Assembly (NCBI GenBank): GCA_937926205.1
Contig: CALEYL010000049.1
Coordinates: 1-64,000 of the forward strand
Length of the DNA: 64,000 nucleotides
Source of the DNA: an uncultured Saprospiraceae bacterium
GTDB taxonomy: Bacteria > Bacteroidota > Bacteroidia > Chitinophagales > Saprospiraceae
Direction: 5' to 3'
The position numbers and the translations under genes are program-made. The notes below the pieces were generated by a model. It ran no database searches and had not been told where the DNA came from. It worked only from the letters and a program-made list of their open reading frames with translations. This document shows, in pieces, positions 1 through 8,844 of the stretch (the first letter of the stretch is position 1; every line of letters begins with the position of its first letter).

Positions 1-154
1 TGCTGATTTGAAAATTTGAAAATTGGGGAGAAGGATTTGTATAATCAGGAGTAACCAACAACCTGCCTACCGGCAGGCAGGCGAACAACGATGCTGATTT
101 GAAAATTTGAAAATTGGGGAGAAGGATTTGTATAATCAGGAGTAACCAACAACC
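1..154. repeat. 63-bp direct repeat, two copies
   Basis: Bases 1-63 recur exactly at 92-154. The 28-bp spacer contains the palindrome CCTGCCTACCGGCAGGCAGG (62-81), a small element seen in related forms elsewhere in the window (about 18530-18575, 56405-56445). The second copy runs into an AAC-rich low-complexity stretch (150-190) just before the first gene. The first copy begins at the window edge, so more copies may lie outside. Confidence 0.9.
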
Positions 155-192
155 AACAACGAACAACCAACAACGAACATCAACCAACCACC

Positions 193-912
193 ATGCTATC
201 ATCATTCTTTAGCTACAACCAGAATTTTGTCATGTTTGGCCAGGAGCACTTGACGGTGCTGATTTTGACGGTTTTGCTGTCGATCCTGTTGCCGCTGTAC
301 GCGAAGCGCTACCTCAGCGAAAAAGCGCAGGTAAACCTGTCGCGCGGGCTGGCTGTGCTCATTTGCATTTCGGTGGTTTTTTACATCGTGGTGCGTATGG
401 CGCACGGCTATTTCGACCCCAAATACGATTTGCCTTTCGACTTGTGCAATTTGGTCGGACTGGTCTTACCTTTCCTGATGTGGAAGCCTTCCTACCGCGT
501 GCACGAAATCCTGTACTTCTGGATTTTGGCGGGGACGCTGCAGGGCGTACTCACGCCACATTTGCTGGACAGCTTCCCCACCTTTACTTTCTTCAAATTC
601 TGGATTACCCACAGCGGGCTGGTGATCTATACCATCTACGTTTCCGTGGTTTTCCGGTTTTACCCCACCCGGAAAAGCATTTTACGGGCATTCGGAGCCA
701 TCCAGGTTTATGCGCTTTTTATGTTTCCCATCAACTACTTCGTCGGCTCCAATTACGCTTATCTCGCCCACAAACCGCCCACCGCTTCCCTGCTGGATTT
801 GTTTGGTCCCTGGCCCTGGTATATTCTGGTGCTGGAGGTGCTTTCACTGGTCTTGTTCGGGCTGTTTTATCTGCCGTTTTGGCGTGCGGAAAGGGCGGGG
901 GTGAAGGAGTAG
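193..912 (+). CDS. TIGR02206/YwaF-type (TMEM164-like) integral membrane protein
   Basis: A 239-residue polytopic membrane protein with about seven hydrophobic segments. It has the family signatures FGQEHL near the N terminus, LPFDLCNLVGL around residue 80, LQGVLTPHLLDSFP around residues 115-128, and the conserved tail block NYAYLAHKPP...LLDLFGPWPWY. Length and motif order match the YwaF family of Bacillus and the eukaryotic TMEM164 family. The biochemical role in bacteria is not settled, so none is claimed. The ATG at 193 follows an AAC-rich leader and no longer start exists. It stands alone and, unlike what follows, has a chromosomal-looking base composition. Confidence 0.85.
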   Translation: MLSSFFSYNQNFVMFGQEHLTVLILTVLLSILLPLYAKRYLSEKAQVNLSRGLAVLICISVVFYIVVRMAHGYFDPKYDLPFDLCNLVGLVLPFLMWKPSYRVHEILYFWILAGTLQGVLTPHLLDSFPTFTFFKFWITHSGLVIYTIYVSVVFRFYPTRKSILRAFGAIQVYALFMFPINYFVGSNYAYLAHKPPTASLLDLFGPWPWYILVLEVLSLVLFGLFYLPFWRAERAGVKE

Positions 913-1189
913 GGGTGATTCTGGTGTAAGATTTGCGGTTCGTGACCTGGCGTCGGTGATGTCTATTTCTCTACTGGGCAAAAAGCCGTCGTAACTGATG
1001 TGCGCGTTTTGAATTGTCGTTGATTTGTAACAATTTACCACCTGGATGCGTATAGATAACAAAGAATATAGTCTTCCCTTGCTGTACAGGACATGTTGGG
1101 GGTAGCTTATGGGGCACTATGCAGTGAATGGTTTTATTGATTTTTTCATATTGTGAATTTAATATATAAGTAATTTGTTTTTAATATTC
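913..1189. other. intergenic, no gene seen
   Basis: Non-coding stretch between the YwaF-like gene and the array leader. Base composition drops sharply to A+T-rich after about 1130, which may mark the edge of the accessory region. No RNA gene or strong hairpin was seen. Confidence 0.5.
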
Positions 1190-1285
1190 TTTTTTAAATA
1201 AAATTGATTTATTGTAGGATTTATGTATTTTATTTACTTTTATTGAAGCGTTTGAAAAGTGTGTATATTTAGGTGTTAGCTGTAA
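1190..1285 (+). promoter_or_regulatory. array leader copy 1 with promoter-like boxes and GTTAGC
   Basis: A 96-bp block about three-quarters identical to 29013-29108. It contains a TTG (1212-1214), 20 bp, then TACTTTTA (1235-1242), close to the Bacteroidota -33/-7 promoter (TTG, TAnnTTTG). Exactly 40 bp after the -7 box starts GTTAGC (1275-1280), the same heptamer type that closes the palindromic elements downstream. By analogy with integrons this could combine the array promoter with the primary recombination site; the promoter assignment is firmer than the recombination idea. Confidence 0.55.
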
Positions 1286-1328
1286 CCGTAGGACGACACA
1301 AACCGAACAAAATTACCAAGAGAAAAAT

Positions 1329-2288
1329 ATGGTTGACTTTGGAAAAATTTTAATTGACGCACAAGAAAATCAAGAACTGTGGTTTAGAGCCGAAATGACA
1401 CATCGACAATTTGCATCACTTTCTCATAAACTTGTTAGTGCGGACATAGAGAATGAAATTATCAATCTTGACTTTTTTGTGAATAAACTTGAGAAAGCAA
1501 AAAACTTAAATCTTGACGAAGTTGAAAAATGGCTTAAGAATTCTTGGAATACCGAAAATGTACTAATTCAAAATAAAACCATAATCGAAAACACAGGACA
1601 ATCATTTGCAATGCAGTGGGCTTTCCCTCAAGCATATTATTCGGCTTTTGGTTCATTGTTGGCACATTATAAAGCACTAGGATATACACAAGAAAGCCAC
1701 ACAGCCGTTCTAAAAAATTTCTCATCATTGGTAGAACAAAATAAATTTCCAGAGAGCATTTGTTTTTACTGCACAGGTGGTAAAAAGAACCTTGAATTTG
1801 TGAATATTGCAAAGCCTAATGATATAGCATCAATGGACTTTGACACAGGTAACATTAAGACAATTGACAATCACATTTGCCAATTTTTAAAAGCAACAAG
1901 AGAACTCAAATTAGACGACAAAGCACCTGACTTAAAATTCAAAAACGGTAAAGGACAGAGAAGAAAGAAGTTAAGTCCAGCTATGTGGCAACAAGTTTCA
2001 AACGCTTTGGGACACACAACCATTATGGATTTGCTTTACAGAAAAAGAATTAAGGCAAACTACCAGGACATAGACACTTTTTCCTCTACGCAATTTAAAG
2101 GAATTGAAATTCTTACAAACCTAAGTGCAGTTGTTAACAGGCTAAATTTAATCAATGAAACCTACATCGCTAAAGCTGTCGGTCTTGATAACTACGAAGC
2201 AATGTTAAATCGACACCTAATAAAAGTTAACAACGACACAGTTAAAGCAAGATTTGAAACAACTAATACGATAATCAATGCGACATAG
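1329..2288 (+). CDS. hypothetical protein with HEPN-like helical segment
   Basis: A 319-residue, helix-rich soluble protein without signal peptide. I do not recognise the family. The stretch around residues 100-130 (QAYYSAFGSLLAHYKALGY) resembles the helical core of HEPN proteins, common in toxins and abortive-infection factors, but the R-X4-6-H catalytic motif is not clear. Residues 208-215 form a basic patch (KGQRRKKL). It is the first gene after leader copy 1 and is followed by an attC-like palindrome, so it fits a first cassette. A+T-rich codon use resembles the rest of the array. Its place next to a restriction operon suggests, but does not show, a defence role. Confidence 0.6.
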   Translation: MVDFGKILIDAQENQELWFRAEMTHRQFASLSHKLVSADIENEIINLDFFVNKLEKAKNLNLDEVEKWLKNSWNTENVLIQNKTIIENTGQSFAMQWAFPQAYYSAFGSLLAHYKALGYTQESHTAVLKNFSSLVEQNKFPESICFYCTGGKKNLEFVNIAKPNDIASMDFDTGNIKTIDNHICQFLKATRELKLDDKAPDLKFKNGKGQRRKKLSPAMWQQVSNALGHTTIMDLLYRKRIKANYQDIDTFSSTQFKGIEILTNLSAVVNRLNLINETYIAKAVGLDNYEAMLNRHLIKVNNDTVKARFETTNTIINAT

Positions 2289-2302
2289 ACGGCTACAACT
2301 AT

Positions 2303-2456
2303 CACGGGTTTTGCGTCAGGCGGACTGATCCCATTTCGTTCCTCACGGGACAGGCTGTGCAAACTCGGAGCTTTATATTTCTATTAAAGTTCAGTGTAGG
2401 TTGACAGTTTTGTGATTCGAATCCCGCCCGAACGCAAAGCCTGAAAACGTTTCCAG
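2303..2456. repeat. attC-like palindromic element A
   Basis: Left arm GGTTTTGCGT (2307-2316) pairs with ACGCAAAGCC (2432-2441) apart from one G-T wobble, and GGCGG (2319-2323) pairs with CCGCC (2424-2428). The right end reads AAAACGTTT. The interior AAAGTTCAGTGTAGGTTGAC is nearly the same in elements at 14.1, 15.0 and 21.2 kb, so these form one repeat family. The outer left box is degenerate. Confidence 0.65.
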
Positions 2457-2658
2457 CAAGCGTAAAAAGACAACGACACAGCACACAGCCACAAACTTAA
2501 ACAAGAAAAAAGTAAACCATTTTGACAGGTGAACACAGACATAAAAACGATACAACAAACGGACAGCGAGTAAGCCGACACTCATTGCCTACTCTTCTGC
2601 GTTTTATTTTTTTCACCGCACAAAATATTTTGAAATTCTGCCAGCCCACATTGGCACA

Positions 2659-2705
2659 TTTGGTTTTGCCCCTGCCCACAAGCCTACACACAGGCAAAAC
2701 CCAAA
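2659..2705. repeat. hairpin upstream of hsdR
   Basis: TTTGGTTTTGCC (2659-2670) pairs with GGCAAAACCCAAA (2693-2705), leaving one unpaired C and a 22-nt loop. A single extrahelical base in a long stem is typical of attC sites, but a regulatory or terminator hairpin is equally possible. The remaining sequence between 2457 and 2806 holds no gene I can support. Confidence 0.5.
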
Positions 2706-2806
2706 GAGTCAATTTTGCCGACGCACCAAAGACCGAGTTCAACATCGAAAATAAGGTTAATTTTACGTGTTTTAACCAACTAAAAATTGTAAATATTTAA
2801 CTAAAA

Positions 2807-5590
2807 GTGAATCAAGATCCGGAACAAATAGCAAGAGATAACATTGACAAGCAATTGATTGCTTGCGGGTGGGTTATACAGGACAAAGACAAGATAAACC
2901 TGAATGCCGCACTTGGTGTGGTTGTTCGCTACTATTTGACACAAGACGGAAAAGAAACAGATTATGTTCTATTCGTTGATAAAAAGCCAGTTGGAGTAAT
3001 TGAAGCAAAACGAGAAGAAGAAGGGCACCGACTGACAACTGTTGAAGAACAATCAAACGAATACGCTAACAGCAAATTAAAATATCTGAATAACGACCCT
3101 TTGCCTTTTGTGTATGAAAGCACAGGTAATGTAACAAGGTTCACTGACTTCCGAGACCCAAAGCCACGTTCAAGACCAGTTTTTACTTTTCACAGACCTG
3201 AAACTTTCAGGACTTGGCTGAAAACTGAAAAATCTCTTCGGGCAAGTTTGTTGGACATTCCTGTTTTGCAAACCGAAGGTTTGAGAGATTGCCAAATAAA
3301 CGCCATCACAAAGCTTGAAAGTTCATTCAAAGAATTTAAGCCAAAGGCTTTAATTCAAATGGCAACGGGTTCAGGTAAAACCTTTACTGCCATTTCTTTC
3401 ATTTATCGTTTGTTGAAATTCACAGCAGCCAAACGCATTTTGTTTCTGGTAGACACCAAAAACCTAGGTGAACAAGCAGAACAAGAGTTCATGTCATTCT
3501 TGCCTAATGACGACAACCGAAAATTTACTGAATTGTATGGAGTGCACCGCTTGAAATCAAGCTTTGTCCCTACTGACAATCATGTATATATCAGCACTAT
3601 TCAAAGGCTTTATTCCATTCTGAAAGGAACTGAATTAGAAGAAGCAGCCGAAGAAGAAAATCCAAACGAACGCTGGCAACCCAAAGAACCCATGCCAGTA
3701 GTTTACAATGAAAAATTACCAATTGAGTTTTTCGACTTTATTGTGATTGATGAATGCCACCGTAGCATTTACAATTTATGGATGCAGGTGATTCAATACT
3801 ATGATGCTTTTCAAATTGGATTAACAGCGACACCCGACAACCGAACCTTTGGCTATTTCAATCAAAATATTGTGAGTGAATATACCCACGAACAAGCCAT
3901 TGTAGACGGTGTAAATGTTGGCTTTGATGTTTTCTTGATTGAAACACAAATCACACAACAAGGCGGAACAATCTGGAAAGGTGAATATGTAGAACGTAGA
4001 GAAAAGTTATCAAGGAAAAAGCGTTGGGAACTGCAAGACGAAAACGAAAACTACACAGCCAATCAACTTGATAAAGACATTGTAAATCCCAATCAAATCA
4101 GGCTTATCATAAAAACATTCAAAGAGCATTTGCCTGAAATATTTCCCGACCGCTTGACAGACAAAGGTGAATTTGAAATTCCGAAAACTTTAATCTTCGC
4201 CAAAACAGATTCACATGCTGACGACATCATCAACATTGTGAGAGAAGAATTTGGAGAAGGAAATAGTTTTTGCAAAAAGATTACCTACCGAAACAAAGAC
4301 GAAGACCCGAAATCGGTGTTGGCTCAATTTCGAAACGACTATTTCCCAAGAATAGCAGTAACGGTTGACATGATTGCCACAGGCACAGATGTAAAACCTT
4401 TGGAATGTTTGCTTTTTATGCGTGATGTAAGAAGCAGAAACTACTTTGAACAAATGAAAGGCAGGGGAACAAGAATCATTACCCTTGACGATTTAAGAAA
4501 AGTAACACCTACAGCAAAACACACCAAAGACCACTTTGTAATTGTGGATGCCGTTGGCGTAACCAAAAGCATAAAAAGTGATAGCCGACCATTAGAGAAA
4601 AAGCCAGGTGTTCCGCTAAAAGATTTATTGGGTGCAATTGCTGTGGGCAACCATGATGAAGAATTGTTTTCTTCATTGGCAAATCGCTTAACAAGATTAG
4701 AAAAGCAAGTTACAGAGCAAGAAAAACAACAGTTCAGTGAAAAGGCAGAAGGAAAAACCCTAAAGCAAGTTGTGAATGAATTGTTACAAGTGTACAATCC
4801 TGATGTATTGGACGATTTGAAAGCCAAAGTTGAAACTGAAATGGCGGGAGAATCGCCAATGGCTAAAGAAGAAGCATTCAATAAATTGCATGACGAACTG
4901 AAAGAAAAAGCAGCAGAAGTTTTTCATAGCAGCGACTTGCGAGACTATATAGACAATGTTCGCAGGGCACACGAACAAACCATAGACATAACAAACCCTG
5001 ACACTTTGCTGAATAAAGGTTGGGCAACCGACAGCAAAGAAAAAGCCGAAAATCTTGTTGCAGATTTTAAAACTTGGATGGCGAAACATCAGGACGAAAT
5101 AACTGCCCTACAGATATTTTATACGCAACCTTATCGCAGACGTGAACTGAATTACAAAATGATTCAGGAAGTGTTAGAGAAGTTGAAGTTAGAAAGACCA
5201 TTACTCGCACCCATGCAAGTTTGGCGTGCTTATGAGCAATTAGAAAAAGCAACAGGAAGCCCAAAATCTGAATTGATTGCATTGGTTTCATTGCTTCGCA
5301 GAATTTCGGGAGTTGATTCAACATTGATAGATTATTCAAACAAAGTGGATTTGAATTTCCGTGACTGGATTTTGAAAAAGAATGCAGGACAACACAACCG
5401 TTTTACTGAAGAACAAATGCAATGGCTGAGAATGATTAAAGACCATATTGCCACAAGCATACATTTAGATGCAGACGATTTGGGCTACACGCCTTTTGAT
5501 GCCGAAGGTGGCAAAGGCAAAATGTGGCAATTGTTTGGCGAACAGATGGATGAAATTATTAACGAACTAAACGAAGCACTGGCAGCATAA
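2807..5590 (+). CDS. hsdR: type I restriction enzyme R subunit (EcoEI-like), HsdR
   Basis: A 927-residue restriction and translocation subunit. The N-terminal PD-(D/E)XK nuclease shows D52 and E66-A-K68 in the context DYVLFVDKKPVGVIEAKRE. The SF2 motor follows with Walker A ATGSGKT (about 186-192), DECH box D315-H318, LTATPDNRT (motif III) and QMKGRGTR (motif VI). The C-terminal third is the helical EcoEI-type domain that docks on the methylase. The start is GTG; a stop codon lies immediately upstream in frame. It opens a five-gene operon, with one base separating its stop from the next ATG. HsdR cleaves unmodified DNA after ATP-driven translocation. Length and all motifs are intact, so it is probably active. 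Confidence 0.93.
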   Translation: MNQDPEQIARDNIDKQLIACGWVIQDKDKINLNAALGVVVRYYLTQDGKETDYVLFVDKKPVGVIEAKREEEGHRLTTVEEQSNEYANSKLKYLNNDPLPFVYESTGNVTRFTDFRDPKPRSRPVFTFHRPETFRTWLKTEKSLRASLLDIPVLQTEGLRDCQINAITKLESSFKEFKPKALIQMATGSGKTFTAISFIYRLLKFTAAKRILFLVDTKNLGEQAEQEFMSFLPNDDNRKFTELYGVHRLKSSFVPTDNHVYISTIQRLYSILKGTELEEAAEEENPNERWQPKEPMPVVYNEKLPIEFFDFIVIDECHRSIYNLWMQVIQYYDAFQIGLTATPDNRTFGYFNQNIVSEYTHEQAIVDGVNVGFDVFLIETQITQQGGTIWKGEYVERREKLSRKKRWELQDENENYTANQLDKDIVNPNQIRLIIKTFKEHLPEIFPDRLTDKGEFEIPKTLIFAKTDSHADDIINIVREEFGEGNSFCKKITYRNKDEDPKSVLAQFRNDYFPRIAVTVDMIATGTDVKPLECLLFMRDVRSRNYFEQMKGRGTRIITLDDLRKVTPTAKHTKDHFVIVDAVGVTKSIKSDSRPLEKKPGVPLKDLLGAIAVGNHDEELFSSLANRLTRLEKQVTEQEKQQFSEKAEGKTLKQVVNELLQVYNPDVLDDLKAKVETEMAGESPMAKEEAFNKLHDELKEKAAEVFHSSDLRDYIDNVRRAHEQTIDITNPDTLLNKGWATDSKEKAENLVADFKTWMAKHQDEITALQIFYTQPYRRRELNYKMIQEVLEKLKLERPLLAPMQVWRAYEQLEKATGSPKSELIALVSLLRRISGVDSTLIDYSNKVDLNFRDWILKKNAGQHNRFTEEQMQWLRMIKDHIATSIHLDADDLGYTPFDAEGGKGKMWQLFGEQMDEIINELNEALAA

Positions 5591-5591
5591 A

Positions 5592-7619
5592 ATGGCAAGT
5601 AATGTAAAAATAACATCAAGGGGTATTCAAAAAATACTGAAAAACTACAATGAAAAATTGGCTGTAGCTGAGTATATCTGGAATGGCTTTGATGCTAGAG
5701 CGAATACTATTTGCATTAACTATAGTGCAAATGAATTGGGGCATTTAGAAACAATATCAATAACCGATAATGGTTATGGCATAGATTTAAGCAAACTTTC
5801 TTCAAAGTTCAATCCATTTTATGAATCAGAAAAGGCGGTTGAAATATCCTCGCCCAAGCATACTTCAATTATGCATGGTAAGAATGGTGTCGGAAGACTT
5901 ACATTTTTCACTTTTGCCCACAATGCAAAATGGACAACAACCTATAAAGAAAAAGATGAATTGGTCAGTGGCTCAATTCAAATAAACATTGATGGTTTAA
6001 ATACATTTCAGCCAACAATTTTTGAGAATCCAATTCAAAATATTACTGGAACAGAAGTATCATTCTTCAACATAACTATTTCAAAGGAAGATTTAGAGAA
6101 CTCTATTATTCCTTTCCTAATCTGCGAATTTTGTTGGTTCTTGGAATTGAACAAGGCAAAAAACTATTCCATAATAATCAATGGCGAGCCATTAGACTTC
6201 ACACAAAACATTCTTGACTTTCAAGATGATATTGAAATTGTTTACGAGCCTTCTAATACCGCATTTAAAGTAAAATACATTCAATGGCAAGCTTCACTTC
6301 ATAAAGAATTTTCTAAATACTATTTTCTGAATGGAAATGAAATTGAAGTTTACAAGGATTACACTACACTGAATAAAAAAGGTGATGAGTTTTTTCATAG
6401 TGTTTTCATCAGTAGCGATTTCTTTAATGATTTTGATTTCAACAGTAATGAAGATGAAATTCAATCAAAATTATTTGGTAAAGTAAAATCATCTCCTGAG
6501 TATAAATATCTCATTAAAGAAGTAAATAAAATACTCCGTGAAAAGAGAAAACCATTTCTTAGAATTTATGCTTCAAGACTTGTAGAAAAATATGAGCAAG
6601 ATGGCATAATGCCAGTTTACGAGAACGAATGGGAAGAAAAGTATAAAAAACCACAACTAGAAGAAACAATAATCGGGCTGTATGAAGCACAGCCGAAATT
6701 ATTTGCTAGTTTGAATATTGACCAAAAGAAGACTTTTGTGAGACTTCTGGACCTTTTGCTTGATTCCAATGAACGAGAAAACTTGTTTAAAATAATCAAC
6801 GAAGTTGTTGAACTAGAACCCGAAGAAAGAGAAGATTTAGCCAACCTATTTAAAACCACAAAGCTTAATCGCATAATTGAAACCATTAAACTTATTGAAG
6901 ACAGATATAAGACATTCTACCTTCTGAAAGATTTGGTTTTCAATCCTGATTTAAAAGCAAATGAAGTTGACCACCTGCAAAAAATGATTGAAAGCCATTA
7001 TTGGCTATTTGGTGAGCAGTATCATCTAGTAACAGCAGCAGAACCAAAATTTGATGAAGCATTGAGAAGATACCACTACTTGCTGTATCAAGAAGATATA
7101 GATAAAAAAGTGGAACATCCCAATAAATATAAAGAGATGGACATCTTTGCTTGTCGACAAAGTATTCTTTCCAGCAGGATAGAAAATATTGTTATTGAAC
7201 TTAAACATCCAAATATTAAACTAGGAAGAAATCAATATATTCAAGTAGATAAATACTTGGAAACTATTTTGAGTGAGTCAGGATTTAATGCTCCAAATAT
7301 GTCATGGGAATTTTACTTGATTGGAAATGACTTTGATGGGTCTGGATTCATTGAAAGACAAATTGAAACAAATGCAAATCATGGTATACCTTCTTTAATC
7401 CACTGGCATGACAAAGGTCGTGTGAAAGTTTATGCAAAGAAATGGAGTGAGATATTTACTGAATTTGAAATCAAACACAAATTTTTGAATGACAAATTGA
7501 AACTTGAAAGAGAGCAATTCTCTAATGAATTAAAAACGGCTAAAGAAGTTGTAGAAGCCGCCCAAGAAAATACAGCAGTTCAACCAGCAGAATTAAAAAT
7601 ACCAGATGGAAGTAAATAA
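5592..7619 (+). CDS. GHKL (MORC/MutL-like) ATPase fused to a C-terminal PD-(D/E)XK nuclease-like domain
   Basis: A 675-residue protein. The N terminus has all GHKL ATP-binding motifs: E27-x3-N31 (AEYIWNGFDA), D59-NGYG, and the glycine loop HGKNGVGRLT (95-104). This resembles prokaryotic relatives of MORC and MutL, which are known from restriction-modification loci. Near residues 517-555, D517, E536-L-K538 and Q548 fit a PD-(D/E)XK nuclease core (IVIELKHPN...NQYIQVDKY). The last 60 residues are charged and probably coiled. It sits between hsdR and hsdS, one base after hsdR and overlapping hsdS by 14 bp, so it is co-translated with the type I enzyme. ATP-gated DNA clamping and cutting is inferred, not shown. 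Confidence 0.85.
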   Translation: MASNVKITSRGIQKILKNYNEKLAVAEYIWNGFDARANTICINYSANELGHLETISITDNGYGIDLSKLSSKFNPFYESEKAVEISSPKHTSIMHGKNGVGRLTFFTFAHNAKWTTTYKEKDELVSGSIQINIDGLNTFQPTIFENPIQNITGTEVSFFNITISKEDLENSIIPFLICEFCWFLELNKAKNYSIIINGEPLDFTQNILDFQDDIEIVYEPSNTAFKVKYIQWQASLHKEFSKYYFLNGNEIEVYKDYTTLNKKGDEFFHSVFISSDFFNDFDFNSNEDEIQSKLFGKVKSSPEYKYLIKEVNKILREKRKPFLRIYASRLVEKYEQDGIMPVYENEWEEKYKKPQLEETIIGLYEAQPKLFASLNIDQKKTFVRLLDLLLDSNERENLFKIINEVVELEPEEREDLANLFKTTKLNRIIETIKLIEDRYKTFYLLKDLVFNPDLKANEVDHLQKMIESHYWLFGEQYHLVTAAEPKFDEALRRYHYLLYQEDIDKKVEHPNKYKEMDIFACRQSILSSRIENIVIELKHPNIKLGRNQYIQVDKYLETILSESGFNAPNMSWEFYLIGNDFDGSGFIERQIETNANHGIPSLIHWHDKGRVKVYAKKWSEIFTEFEIKHKFLNDKLKLEREQFSNELKTAKEVVEAAQENTAVQPAELKIPDGSK

Positions 7620-8844
7620 AGAGACATTACCAAAAGGCTGGACGATTACCAAGTTTGAAGATTTGTTGGATTACATCCAACCAACCGCCTACATCGTAAA
7701 GTCAACTGATTATAAAGATACTTACCCAACACCAGTATTGACGGCAGGCAAATCATTCATAAAAGGTTACACCAATGAAACAGACGGTATTTTCACCAAA
7801 TTACCAACGATAATATTTGACGACTTTACAACAGCAACACAGTTTGTAAATTTTCCTTTCAAGGTAAAATCATCAGCTATGAAGATTTTACAACCGACTT
7901 GCGATTTAGTGAATATCAAGTTGGCATATTACTTCATGCAAATTCAAAAAATCAAAGGTGAAACACACAAACGATTTTGGATTTCAGAATATTCAAAGAT
8001 TCCAGTGCCACTTGCCCCACTCAACGAGCAAAAACGCATACTTGCTAAACTCGAACAACTACTCACCGACCTTGATAAAGGCATTGAATATTTAGAAACC
8101 ACCAAACAGCAATTGAAGGTTTATCGTCAAGCGGTATTGAAATTCATATTTGAATCTGTTCAAAATCCCGATTCAAGAACCGTAGAAAATTGCTGCACCC
8201 ATGTTGTTGATTGTTTGCATTCTACAGCAAAGTTTAAAAAGTCAGGTTTGTATTGCGTTGATACAACTTGCATAGAAGATGGCAAAATACTTTTCGAGCA
8301 TATAAGATATGTAGACGAGTCAACTTTTAAAGAAAGAATTTCAAGACTAAAGCCTGAGTATGGAGATGTTCTATTTGCAAGGGAAGGAACTGTGGGGACA
8401 ACTCTTATAGTTCCCAAAGACATTGATATTTGCCTTGGACAAAGAATGATGATGTTTAGATTGAAAGACGATATTAAACCAAAGTATTTCATGTATTACT
8501 TTCAATCTCCACTTTTTAAAACTCAATATCGCCCATTAATTGGCGGAACGACTTCACCACATTTAAATATTCGAGACATTAGAAAGTTTAATGTAATAAC
8601 CTGTGTTCCCTCAGAGCAAGAAAGAATAATTCAACAAATTGAGTCTCGTCTATCTGTTTGCGATAAAATTGAAGAAACCATTGAAAGCAGTTTACAACAG
8701 GCAGAAGCTTTGCGTTTGAGCATTATCAAAAAGGCATTTGAGGGCAGACTTGTTCCGCAGGATCCTAATGATGAACCGGCGGAGCGGTTGTTGGAGCGGA
8801 TAAGGGCTGGAAAGGGGAATAATTCAAGAAAGAAAAAGCAATGA
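7606..8844 (+). CDS. hsdS: type I restriction specificity subunit HsdS
   Basis: A 412-residue protein with two target-recognition half-subunits. The first repeat ends in PLAPLNEQKRILAKLEQLLTD followed by a coiled-coil spacer (YLETTKQQLKVYRQAVLK). The second ends in CVPSEQERIIQQIESRLSVCD followed by a second coil ending in IIKKAFEGRLVPQDPNDEPA. This is the classic HsdS layout; each half reads one part of a bipartite DNA target. Its ATG lies inside the end of the ATPase gene (14-bp overlap) and its stop overlaps the next start by 4 bp (ATGA). Both halves are full length. Specificity cannot be predicted by eye. Confidence 0.93.
   Translation: MEVNKETLPKGWTITKFEDLLDYIQPTAYIVKSTDYKDTYPTPVLTAGKSFIKGYTNETDGIFTKLPTIIFDDFTTATQFVNFPFKVKSSAMKILQPTCDLVNIKLAYYFMQIQKIKGETHKRFWISEYSKIPVPLAPLNEQKRILAKLEQLLTDLDKGIEYLETTKQQLKVYRQAVLKFIFESVQNPDSRTVENCCTHVVDCLHSTAKFKKSGLYCVDTTCIEDGKILFEHIRYVDESTFKERISRLKPEYGDVLFAREGTVGTTLIVPKDIDICLGQRMMMFRLKDDIKPKYFMYYFQSPLFKTQYRPLIGGTTSPHLNIRDIRKFNVITCVPSEQERIIQQIESRLSVCDKIEETIESSLQQAEALRLSIIKKAFEGRLVPQDPNDEPAERLLERIRAGKGNNSRKKKQ

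Noticed and set aside
363..929. 188-codon plus-strand frame overlapping the YwaF-like gene
   Set aside because: An out-of-frame shadow; the 193-912 frame carries all family motifs.
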